Assembly (NCBI GenBank): GCA_946570335.1
Contig: CAMNYG010000077.1
Location: forward strand, 1-6,553
Reading direction: 5' to 3'
Length of the DNA stretch: 6,553 bases
Source: an uncultured Dietzia sp.
Lineage (GTDB): Bacteria > Actinomycetota > Actinomycetes > Mycobacteriales > Mycobacteriaceae
The position numbers and the translations under genes were made by a program. Under the pieces are notes generated by a model. It was not told where the DNA came from, ran no database searches, and saw only the letters and a list, made by a program, of their open reading frames with translations. This document shows positions 1 to 6,296 of the stretch, piece after piece (the stretch's first letter is position 1; the number at the start of each line of letters is the position of its first letter).

Positions 1-835
1 GTTCCTCGGCGACGTCCGGCACAACCCGTTTGGCCGCGTCGGTGGGGGTGGCGGCGCGCAGGTCGGCCACCAGGTCGGACAGCGGAGAGTCCGGCTCGTG
101 ACCGATCGCGCTGACCACCGGTGTCCGGCACCGTGAAATGGCGCGGATCAGCGCCTCGTCGGAGAAGGGCAGGAGATCCTCGACGGAACCGCCGCCGCGG
201 GCGAGGATGATGACGTCGACGACGGGGTCGGCATCCAGCTCGGCCAGCGCATCGAGGATCTGGGGCACGGCGGAGACACCCTGGACCGCGGTGTTGCGCA
301 CGGAGAATCGGACGTCGGGCCAGCGGCCCCGCGCCACCTCCACCACATCGCGCTCGGCGGCACTCGCGCGGCCGGTGATCAGACCGACACAGTTCGGCAG
401 GAACGGCAGCGTGCGCTTGAGCCGCGGATCGAACAGCCCCTCGGACGCGAGCGCCTGCTTGAGGCGCTCGATCCGGGCCAGCAACTCACCCACGCCCACC
501 GGGCGGATCTCCGACACCTGCAGCGAGAACGAGCCGCGACCGGTGTAGAAGCGCGGTGTACCCTGCACGATGACCCGACTTCCCTCGGTGACCGGCACCG
601 GAGACTGCGAGATGAGCTTCGGCGGACACGTCAGCGTCAGCGAGTTGTCGACGGACGGATCACGCAGGGTGAGGAACGCGGTGCGGGTCCCCGGTCGCAG
701 GCTCAGCTGGGTGATCTGCCCCTCGACCCAGACCGTGCCGAGCCGATGGATCCATGCGGCGATCTGGTCCGAGACCACTCGTACGGGCCACGGCTGTTCC
801 GGACTGCTCTTGGCCGCGGGGGAGGAGCGGCTCAC
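1..835 (-). CDS. xseA: Exonuclease VII large subunit, C-terminal part cut by window edge
   Basis: This gene encodes the large subunit of exonuclease VII, a cytoplasmic nuclease that, with several copies of the small subunit XseB, degrades single-stranded DNA to oligonucleotides in repair. The first 278 residues are visible; the family is usually 400-450 residues, so the rest lies left of position 1. Residues about 17-110 form the N-terminal OB-fold ([34 protein letters not shown]). The nuclease domain follows, with [13 protein letters not shown] (135-147), [14 protein letters not shown] (151-164), [17 protein letters not shown] (211-227), [18 protein letters not shown] (244-261) and [11 protein letters not shown] (263-273). 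The GTG start at 835 overlaps the stop of the upstream gene by four bases (GTGA), with no clear ribosome binding site, so translational coupling is likely. Identification is firm; xseB is expected downstream but is outside the window. Confidence 0.96.
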   Translation of the reverse strand, partial: MSRSSPAAKSSPEQPWPVRVVSDQIAAWIHRLGTVWVEGQITQLSLRPGTRTAFLTLRDPSVDNSLTLTCPPKLISQSPVPVTEGSRVIVQGTPRFYTGRGSFSLQVSEIRPVGVGELLARIERLKQALASEGLFDPRLKRTLPFLPNCVGLITGRASAAERDVVEVARGRWPDVRFSVRNTAVQGVSAVPQILDALAELDADPVVDVIILARGGGSVEDLLPFSDEALIRAISRCRTPVVSAIGHEPDSPLSDLVADLRAATPTDAAKRVVPDVAEE

Positions 836-1182
836 GAGTCGCGGGGTGTGACGCGGCCGGTCGGGACGTCCGGGCCTCCACCTGACTCCCCGACGGGCCC
901 GGAGCCGTCGGGGTCAAGGTCCTCGTCGAACGTCGCCCACTCGGACTGATCGGACTCGGCCGGGAACACCGTGGCCAGCACCGTGTCCCCCTTGACCGCG
1001 AGCTCGGTGAGTGTCTGACCTGCATGTAAGTAGGCCTGCAACACGCTTCCGGCGAGCTTGACCGGGAGACCGGGCAGAGCCGCAGCGGCCCCCGCCGCGC
1101 GACCGGGCAACGCCACGGCACCCTCCACCGCGGTGGCGGCGAGGCCGATCGAGGCTCGGGTGAGGAACAGGGGTCGGAGCAT
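832..1182 (-). CDS. Small Rv1109c-type protein (sometimes labelled lipid droplet-associated)
   Basis: This 116-residue protein resembles the small conserved proteins encoded just upstream of xseA in Mycobacteriales (M. tuberculosis Rv1109c); I recall some annotations naming the family lipid droplet-associated, but its biochemical role is not established by anything seen here. Residues 1-75 are Ala/Leu/Val/Gly-rich with amphipathic character, ending in the motif [14 protein letters not shown] (61-74). An [10 protein letters not shown] motif follows (81-90), then a Gly/Pro/Ser/Asp-rich, probably disordered tail. There is no signal peptide or clear membrane span; peripheral binding to a lipid surface would fit but is inference. 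The ATG at 1182 is supported by a good Shine-Dalgarno AGGAAGG (1194-1188) with a 5-base spacer. The stop overlaps the xseA start, so the two are probably one transcript. In the same frame the reading frame stays open upstream across ispH, but that part is antisense to a real gene. Confidence 0.85.
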   Translation of the reverse strand: MLRPLFLTRASIGLAATAVEGAVALPGRAAGAAAALPGLPVKLAGSVLQAYLHAGQTLTELAVKGDTVLATVFPAESDQSEWATFDEDLDPDGSGPVGESGGGPDVPTGRVTPRDS

Positions 1183-1187
1183 GCGAA

Positions 1188-1194
1188 CCTTCCT
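1188..1194 (-). promoter_or_regulatory. Ribosome binding site of the Rv1109c-type gene
   Basis: On the minus strand AGGAAGG lies 5 bases before the ATG at 1182 and matches the anti-Shine-Dalgarno sequence well. It decides the start of a reading frame that otherwise extends nearly 1 kb further upstream. It is the clearest Shine-Dalgarno I found in this window. Confidence 0.75.
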
Positions 1195-1242
1195 GACCGG
1201 GGGCGTCCGGGCGACGAGATGGTCGAAATCCACTATGAACCG

Positions 1243-1248
1243 TACCCT
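1243..1248 (+). promoter_or_regulatory. Candidate -10 element of ispH, leaderless start
   Basis: TACCCT fits the actinobacterial -10 consensus TANNNT and ends 6 bases before the A of the ATG at 1255. That is the usual distance from a -10 to the transcription start, so the mRNA would begin at or next to the start codon. No Shine-Dalgarno precedes that ATG and no convincing -35 is visible. On the opposite strand TACGGT (1244-1239) overlaps this element and could be the -10 of the divergent gene. Confidence 0.5.
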
Positions 1249-1254
1249 GGGGGC

Positions 1255-2238
1255 ATGACCGAGCAGACCGACATGATCGCCGAACCGGCAACCAAGCGAG
1301 TTCTTCTCGCCGAACCGCGCGGCTACTGTGCCGGAGTCGACCGGGCCGTCGAGACCGTCGAGAAGGCCCTGGAGAAGCACGGCGCCCCGCTGTACATGCG
1401 CAAGGAAATCGTACACAACAAGTACGTGGTGGAATCCTTCACCAAGCGGGGCGTGATCTTCGTCGACGAGACCGACGAGGTCCCGCACGGGGCCAACCTC
1501 GTGTTCTCCGCGCACGGCGTCTCGCCCGCGGTGCGCGAGAGCGCCAAGAGCATGGAACTCCGCACCTTCGATGCCACCTGCCCGCTGGTGACCAAGGTGC
1601 ACACCGAGGTCAAGCGGTTCGCCCGCGAGGGCTACCAGATCCTCCTGGTCGGTCACGAGGGCCACGAGGAGGTGGAGGGCACCGCGGGTGAGGCCCCCGA
1701 GGTGGTGACCCTGGTCGACGGTCCCGATTCCGTGGACGCCCTGGACGTTCCGGTCGACACCGAGAAGCTCATCTGGCTCTCCCAGACCACCCTGAGTGTG
1801 GACGAGACCATGGAGACGGTCCGCCGTCTCAAGGAGAAGTACCCCACGCTCATCGACCCGCCGTCGGACGACATCTGCTACGCCACGCAGAACCGCCAGA
1901 GCGCGGTCAAGGCCATGGCCCCGGACTGCGACCTGGTGATCGTCGTGGGGTCCAAGAACTCGTCCAATTCCGTGCGCCTGGTCGAGGTGGCCCTCCAGGC
2001 CGGCGCCCGCGCCTCGTATCTGGTGGACTACGCCGACGAGGTGGATCCCGCCTGGCTCGAGGGCGTGCGCACCGTCGGGGTGACTTCCGGCGCCTCGGTG
2101 CCCGAGATACTCGTCCGCGGCGTGATCGAGCTGCTGGACGCACATGGATACCACGATGTGGAGACCGTGCGCACCGCGCAGGAGACCGTCACGTTCGCGC
2201 TGCCCCGTGAGCTGAGGATCACCGAGAAGAGTTCCTGA
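1255..2238 (+). CDS. ispH: 4-hydroxy-3-methylbut-2-enyl diphosphate reductase (IspH/LytB)
   Basis: IspH is the cytoplasmic iron-sulfur enzyme of the last MEP-pathway step. It reduces (E)-4-hydroxy-3-methylbut-2-enyl diphosphate to isopentenyl and dimethylallyl diphosphate, feeding menaquinone, carotenoid and polyprenyl carrier synthesis. The 327 residues are full length. The three cluster cysteines are present: C25 ([11 protein letters not shown]), C109 ([11 protein letters not shown]) and C208 ([11 protein letters not shown]). The substrate-binding residues H54 (IVHN), H87 (SAHG), H137 and E139 ([11 protein letters not shown]) are present, as are the family motifs [10 protein letters not shown] (176-185) and [11 protein letters not shown] (232-242). 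I chose ATG 1255 because the -10 motif sits 6 bases upstream and the N-terminus then matches the family; ATG 1219 would add 12 unlikely residues. The gene is divergent from the Rv1109c-type gene and stands alone. Confidence 0.97.
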   Translation: MTEQTDMIAEPATKRVLLAEPRGYCAGVDRAVETVEKALEKHGAPLYMRKEIVHNKYVVESFTKRGVIFVDETDEVPHGANLVFSAHGVSPAVRESAKSMELRTFDATCPLVTKVHTEVKRFAREGYQILLVGHEGHEEVEGTAGEAPEVVTLVDGPDSVDALDVPVDTEKLIWLSQTTLSVDETMETVRRLKEKYPTLIDPPSDDICYATQNRQSAVKAMAPDCDLVIVVGSKNSSNSVRLVEVALQAGARASYLVDYADEVDPAWLEGVRTVGVTSGASVPEILVRGVIELLDAHGYHDVETVRTAQETVTFALPRELRITEKSS

Positions 2239-2276
2239 CCCGGCTCGGCTCGGTCGACGACGCGCCCCGCCGCACT

Positions 2277-2293
2277 CCGCCGCTCAGCGGCGG
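2277..2293. terminator. GC hairpin between convergent ispH and the DUF6542 gene
   Basis: A perfect 7-bp stem, CCGCCGC (2277-2283) with GCGGCGG (2287-2293), encloses a 3-base loop TCA, which read on the minus strand is the TGA stop of the DUF6542 gene. It lies 38 bases after the ispH stop. The symmetric stem would form in transcripts of both strands, so it may be a bidirectional terminator. There is no T-tract, which is common for actinobacterial terminators. The small loop and short stem keep confidence moderate. Confidence 0.5.
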
Positions 2294-2772
2294 GCGTGTG
2301 CCGGGGCGCTTCTGTGTGCGCGCGGCGCGGGGCGGGAGTTGCGTGGCTCGAGAACGAACGCGCGGATCAGTGCCAACGCCACCACGACGACCGTGGTGGT
2401 GACCATCAGCGGGAACCGGGTCGCGAGCGGCAGGGCGATCGAGATGATTTGGGTGCGGGAGAACAGTTCAGAACCCCCGCCCACCCCGGCGATCACGTAG
2501 ACCAACGGCACCAGTACCGCCATGATGATCGGCGGCTGCACAGCGGCCACGAACAGGGCGCGCCGCGACACCATCAGCACCGCGAGCACACTGCCCACGA
2601 AGAACGCGACCGTGAACGCGCCGCCGAGCTCGCCCGAGAGAGAATCGATCGCCACCCCGGTCAACGAGACAGCCACCGTCAGCAGAACCGCGGTCCATGC
2701 GGGCAGGCCTCGCAGCGACGGCACCACGGACCTCTCGTCAGCGGGCACCCGTCCACTTCTGCGTCTACTCAC
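2284..2772 (-). CDS. DUF6542-type small membrane protein (Rv1111c-like)
   Basis: This 162-residue integral membrane protein of unknown function resembles the DUF6542 family, whose members often sit near ispH and ychF in Mycobacteriales. A short basic N-terminus (MSRRRSGR) and the family-like SLRGLPAWTAVLL (19-31) lead into about four hydrophobic segments: roughly 25-43, 51-68, 72-96 and 108-140. The conserved-looking loop RRALFVAAVQPPIIMAV (70-86) links the second and third. The tail from 141 is Arg/Pro/Ala/His-rich and probably cytoplasmic. The GTG start at 2772 lies 11 bases after the stop of the AI-2E gene, with no clear Shine-Dalgarno, so the pair is probably cotranscribed and coupled. 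Reading frame and membrane character are certain; the family assignment is by motif memory and no function is claimed. Confidence 0.88.
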   Translation of the reverse strand: MSRRRSGRVPADERSVVPSLRGLPAWTAVLLTVAVSLTGVAIDSLSGELGGAFTVAFFVGSVLAVLMVSRRALFVAAVQPPIIMAVLVPLVYVIAGVGGGSELFSRTQIISIALPLATRFPLMVTTTVVVVALALIRAFVLEPRNSRPAPRAHRSAPAHARR

Positions 2773-2783
2773 GGGAGACGACT

Positions 2784-4286
2784 CTAACCCTCGAGCCGTC
2801 GGGCGAGGAATCGGCCGAATCGCCGCAACGGATTGGGCTTCTGCTCGGCAGGGGAGGGGCGCTCGCCCGTCATCGCGGCCGGATCGACGGGGCCGGCAGG
2901 GGGCAGAGATTCCGGGGACGTCCCGGGGTCACTGGTGGACGGTTGACCGTCGGCGTCGTCGTCCTCGGTCTCCACCACCACCGGAACAGCCTCGGACACC
3001 TGCATGCCGTCGGGCGTGGCGATATCAGGTCTCTCGTCTTTGATCCCGGCCATGATCTCGCTGCTGCTCTTACGTAGGGCGGCGAACCGGGAGCTGGACA
3101 TTTCGCCGAGCCAGGCCGTCAATCTGCCTTCGTCCGTCGCGGACGCCAGATCGGAGGCAGTGACGTCGCCCGTACGCAGATCGATCTGCTCGCCGATGTA
3201 GCGCAGGATCACCGCGATCACCGCCAGCACCGGAACTGCCAGGAGTGCGCCGATGATGCTGAACAGGGCGCCACCGGCGGCCACGCCGAGCAGGATCACC
3301 ACTGGGTGGAGGTTCATCGCCCGCGATTGGAGGATCGGCTGGAGCACGTTGCTCTCCAGCTGCTGCACCGCGATGATCACCACCAGCACGATGATCGCGG
3401 TGGTCAGACCGTTGGCCACGAGGGCGATGAGGACGGCCAGCGCGCCCGCGGTGATCGCACCGACGATCGGGATGAAGCCGGCCAGGAACGTGATGACCGC
3501 CAGCGCCCACGCCAGTGGGACCCCCAAGAGCACCAGGGCGAGACCGATGAAGAAGGCGTCGACGAACGAGACGATCGCCTGCGTACGGACGAATCCACCG
3601 AGGGTGTTCCAGCAGCGGGTGAGCACCTCGGTGAGGTGCCGCCCGGCGTTACGGCCGACGGTACGGCGGACGAACGGCAGGAACCGGGGGCCGTCCTTGA
3701 TGAAGAAGAACGTCAGCACCAACACCAGAACGAGGGTCACGACAAACGATCCGACTGCGCTCACGCCCGTGAAGACGCCGGTCGCGATCTGGTCGCCCCT
3801 GTCCTGCAGGGTGCTGCTGAGCTGGTTGAGAACTCTGTCGAGTTGCTCGTCGCGGATGTTGAGGGGAGGGCCGCGCAGCCAGTCCTGGACTTCGCCGATC
3901 GCCTCGGAGGTCTGATCGGCGAGCTGCACACTCTGTTCGACGATCGATGGTGCGATCAGGGCGATGATCCCCGAGATGATCCCCAGTGCGCCCACGATCG
4001 AGATGAGTGAGGCCAGGGACGCCGGCACCCGATGCCGGACCATCCAACCGGTGGGTGGCCACAGCACTGTGGCGACGATGATCGCCAGCAGGATCGGCAG
4101 GATACCCACCCACAACGCGCCGCCGACCTGCGACAGCAGCCAGCCGGCCACGAGCACGATCGACAGTCTCAGCGCCCAGTCGGTGAGCCAGCGGCCACCT
4201 ATGCCGATCAGAACTGACCGGTCGACGTGGGGCTCGTCGGACTCCTGCGTGGGTGGACGCACCGGCTCGTCACTCATGGGACTCAT
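2784..4286 (-). CDS. AI-2E family permease (TqsA/PerM-like)
   Basis: This 500-residue polytopic membrane protein belongs to the AI-2E transporter family (PF01594), whose members have been linked to autoinducer-2 export, sodium/proton antiport or unknown substrates; the substrate here cannot be read from sequence. A polar N-terminus (1-36) is followed by hydrophobic segments near 40-76, 88-113, 176-197, 237-256, 259-290, 294-308 and 326-362. A soluble loop lies at 114-170. Family landmarks are FFFIKDGPRFLPF (193-205), FLAGFIPIVGAITAGALAV (267-285) and QQLESNVLQPILQSRAMNLHPVV (split across 308-330). Residues 363-500 form a long acidic/Pro/Ser-rich tail ending in a basic stretch, NPLRRFGRFLARRLEG. 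A second in-frame ATG at 4277 is an equally possible start; neither has a clear ribosome binding site. It probably forms an operon with the DUF6542 gene. Confidence 0.93.
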   Translation of the reverse strand: MSPMSDEPVRPPTQESDEPHVDRSVLIGIGGRWLTDWALRLSIVLVAGWLLSQVGGALWVGILPILLAIIVATVLWPPTGWMVRHRVPASLASLISIVGALGIISGIIALIAPSIVEQSVQLADQTSEAIGEVQDWLRGPPLNIRDEQLDRVLNQLSSTLQDRGDQIATGVFTGVSAVGSFVVTLVLVLVLTFFFIKDGPRFLPFVRRTVGRNAGRHLTEVLTRCWNTLGGFVRTQAIVSFVDAFFIGLALVLLGVPLAWALAVITFLAGFIPIVGAITAGALAVLIALVANGLTTAIIVLVVIIAVQQLESNVLQPILQSRAMNLHPVVILLGVAAGGALFSIIGALLAVPVLAVIAVILRYIGEQIDLRTGDVTASDLASATDEGRLTAWLGEMSSSRFAALRKSSSEIMAGIKDERPDIATPDGMQVSEAVPVVVETEDDDADGQPSTSDPGTSPESLPPAGPVDPAAMTGERPSPAEQKPNPLRRFGRFLARRLEG

Positions 4287-4361
4287 GATGACAGAGTGAG
4301 CGGCCGGGCGCCTCCCGATGCGTGCGTGGGTGGCGAGGCGGGGCCGGGCGGGCGTGGGACG

Positions 4362-4367
4362 TACACT
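4362..4367 (+). promoter_or_regulatory. Candidate -10 element of ychF, near-leaderless start
   Basis: TACACT matches TANNNT and ends 8 bases before the GTG at 4376, so the transcript would start at or within a base or two of the start codon. There is no Shine-Dalgarno in front of the GTG. No good -35 is visible in the G-rich upstream stretch. The 89-bp region 4287-4375 must also hold the promoter of the divergent permease gene, for which I could not identify a convincing -10. Confidence 0.5.
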
Positions 4368-4375
4368 CGGGCCTC

Positions 4376-5455
<1,080 letters not shown>

Positions 5456-5464
5456 GGCACGACG

Positions 5465-5505
5465 GTTGGTCGCCGGCAGTCGGCGTCCAACTGCCGGCGG
5501 CCGAC
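5465..5505 (+). terminator. Strong hairpin terminator after ychF
   Basis: Ten bases after the ychF stop, CGCCGGCAGT (5471-5480) and ACTGCCGGCG (5490-5499) form a perfect 10-bp stem with a 9-base loop. Pairing continues outward through 5465-5470 with 5500-5505, including two G-U pairs, to 16 bp. No T-tract follows, so this would be an intrinsic terminator of the tail-less type frequent in Actinobacteria. It separates ychF from the accessory region on the right. Confidence 0.8.
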
Positions 5506-5525
5506 ACATGCTCTGTTCGTACGCG

Positions 5526-5559
5526 GTCGAGCGGACGCGGTGGCGTCCGTATGCTCGAC
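5526..5559. repeat. Imperfect inverted repeat before the LuxR-type ORF
   Basis: GTCGAGC (5526-5532) pairs with GCTCGAC (5553-5559), and GGACGC (5533-5538) with GCGTCC (5543-5548). The loop is GGTG and there is a 4-base bulge GTAT (5549-5552). Outside this, 5523-5525 can also pair with 5560-5562. The structure ends 21 bases before the ATG at 5581 and overlaps TATGCT (5550-5555), a possible -10. It could be a second terminator, an operator, or a leftover of lost DNA. Confidence 0.5.
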
Positions 5560-5580
5560 TGCTTCGCAGAATAGCGCCGT

Positions 5581-5850
5581 ATGGCCGTGGGCTCTGCATC
5601 GGAAGAGCGGCTCGACGAGCTCACCGCGCGTGAGCGGGAGGTGCTCGTGTATACAGGACGCGGGCTGTTCAACGCGGAGACCGCCGCGGAGCTGGTCATC
5701 TCGGAGAACACCGCGCGTGTGCACGTGCTGCGCATCCTCGCCAAGCTTCAGCTGCGCGACCAGGCCCAAGCGGTCGTTCTCGCCCACCGCCTGGGCCTGG
5801 CCCCCGCGTCCGGGTGGGCAAGCGCCCTAGGGCGTGTCTCCCATAGCTGA
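5581..5850 (+). CDS. Stand-alone LuxR/GerE-type helix-turn-helix fragment, end supplied by IS
   Basis: This 89-residue ORF is essentially one LuxR-type DNA-binding domain of the kind that ends NarL-family response regulators. Recognisable parts are LTAREREVL (14-22), GRGLFNAETAAELVISENTARVH (split across 26-48) and ILAKLQLRDQAQAVVLAHRLGL (split across 52-73). No receiver domain precedes it: an in-frame TAG at 5572-5574 lies two codons before the ATG. Two changes at usually conserved helix-turn-helix positions, Phe in place of Ser (residue 30) and Thr in place of Ile (residue 34), suggest relaxed selection. The last six residues (GRVSHS) and the stop lie in the insertion sequence that starts near 5830, so the original C-terminus is lost or replaced. 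No Shine-Dalgarno is visible. It is either a decayed remnant of a response regulator or a small single-domain regulator; I favour the remnant. Confidence 0.6.
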   Translation: MAVGSASEERLDELTAREREVLVYTGRGLFNAETAAELVISENTARVHVLRILAKLQLRDQAQAVVLAHRLGLAPASGWASALGRVSHS

Positions 5851-5876
5851 GCGGTGACCCGCGAGACGGTGTCCGT

Positions 5877-6296
5877 ATGGCACAGACGAAGTCAAGGTTT
5901 CGCCAGTTCACCGATGAGCAGTGGGAGCGGATCGAGCCCCTGCTGCCCTCCAACCAGGGGCGGCAGGGGCATCCGTTTCGCGACAACCGCAAGGTGGTCG
6001 AGGGCATCATCTACCGCTACCGGACAGGGATTCCGTGGCGTGACCTGCCGCGAGATGAGTACGGCCCGTGGCAGACGGTGTGGAAACGCCACGCTCGATA
6101 CGCCGAGGACGGCACCTGGGACCGGGTCCTGCAGGCAATCCTGGCTGACGCCGACGCCGACGGGATGATCGACTGGAACGTCTCGGTCGACGCCACCATC
6201 TGCCGCGCCCACCAGCACGGCACAAATACGACCCGCCCTGAGCAGGACACAGGGGGCTCGATCGAATCACAAGAATCGCCCCGCAGCCGAGTGTGA
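5877..6296 (+). CDS. IS5-family transposase orfA (N-terminal part)
   Basis: This 139-residue ORF is the N-terminal part of an IS5-family DDE transposase, which cuts and joins the element's ends. Residues about 10-85 match the DUF4096-type domain: FTDEQWERIEPLLPSN, GRQGHPFRDNRKVVEGI, YRYRTGIPWRDLP, GPWQTVWKRHARYAEDGTWDRVL. Residues 103-113 (SVDATICRAHQ) carry the first catalytic aspartate, D105. The family-like sequence runs to about ESQES (130-134), after which the frame ends at TGA 6294-6296 while the rest of the catalytic domain continues in the +1 frame. ATG 5877 is the natural start, with a weak GAGACGG (5863-5869) in front. Made alone, this product lacks the remaining catalytic residues and would not be an active transposase. 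Confidence 0.9.
   Translation: MAQTKSRFRQFTDEQWERIEPLLPSNQGRQGHPFRDNRKVVEGIIYRYRTGIPWRDLPRDEYGPWQTVWKRHARYAEDGTWDRVLQAILADADADGMIDWNVSVDATICRAHQHGTNTTRPEQDTGGSIESQESPRSRV

Noticed and set aside
138..851. Plus-strand ORFs opposite xseA
   Set aside because: xseA is unmistakable on the minus strand; these are Ser/Arg-rich frame shadows.
1219..1254. Upstream ATG at 1219 as the ispH start
   Set aside because: It would add [12 protein letters not shown], unlike family N-termini, and would place the likely -10 inside the coding region.
1183..2154. Long minus-strand open frame continuing upstream of the Rv1109c-type gene, antisense to ispH
   Set aside because: It is His/Gly/Leu/Val-rich shadow sequence opposite a full-length, well-conserved ispH. 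The real start at 1182 has a strong Shine-Dalgarno.
2296..2787. Plus-strand ORF opposite the DUF6542 gene
   Set aside because: Highly charged Arg/His/Gln-rich composition mirrors membrane-protein codons on the other strand, and there is no promoter or ribosome binding site.
3306..4010. 234-residue plus-strand ORF antisense to the AI-2E permease
   Set aside because: Its Asp/Glu/Arg/His/Gln-rich composition is the usual complement of hydrophobic membrane codons in high-GC DNA; no family motif is seen.
4298..4352. Repeated GGCCGGGCG in the ychF/permease divergent region
   Set aside because: Two imperfect occurrences in very GC-rich DNA are expected by chance; no regular spacing or symmetry supports an operator.
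4322..4375. Upstream ATG at 4322 as the ychF start
   Set aside because: YchF proteins begin right before the P-loop strand (MSLTLGIVGLPNVGKS); the extra Gly/Arg/Trp-rich stretch overlaps promoter sequence.
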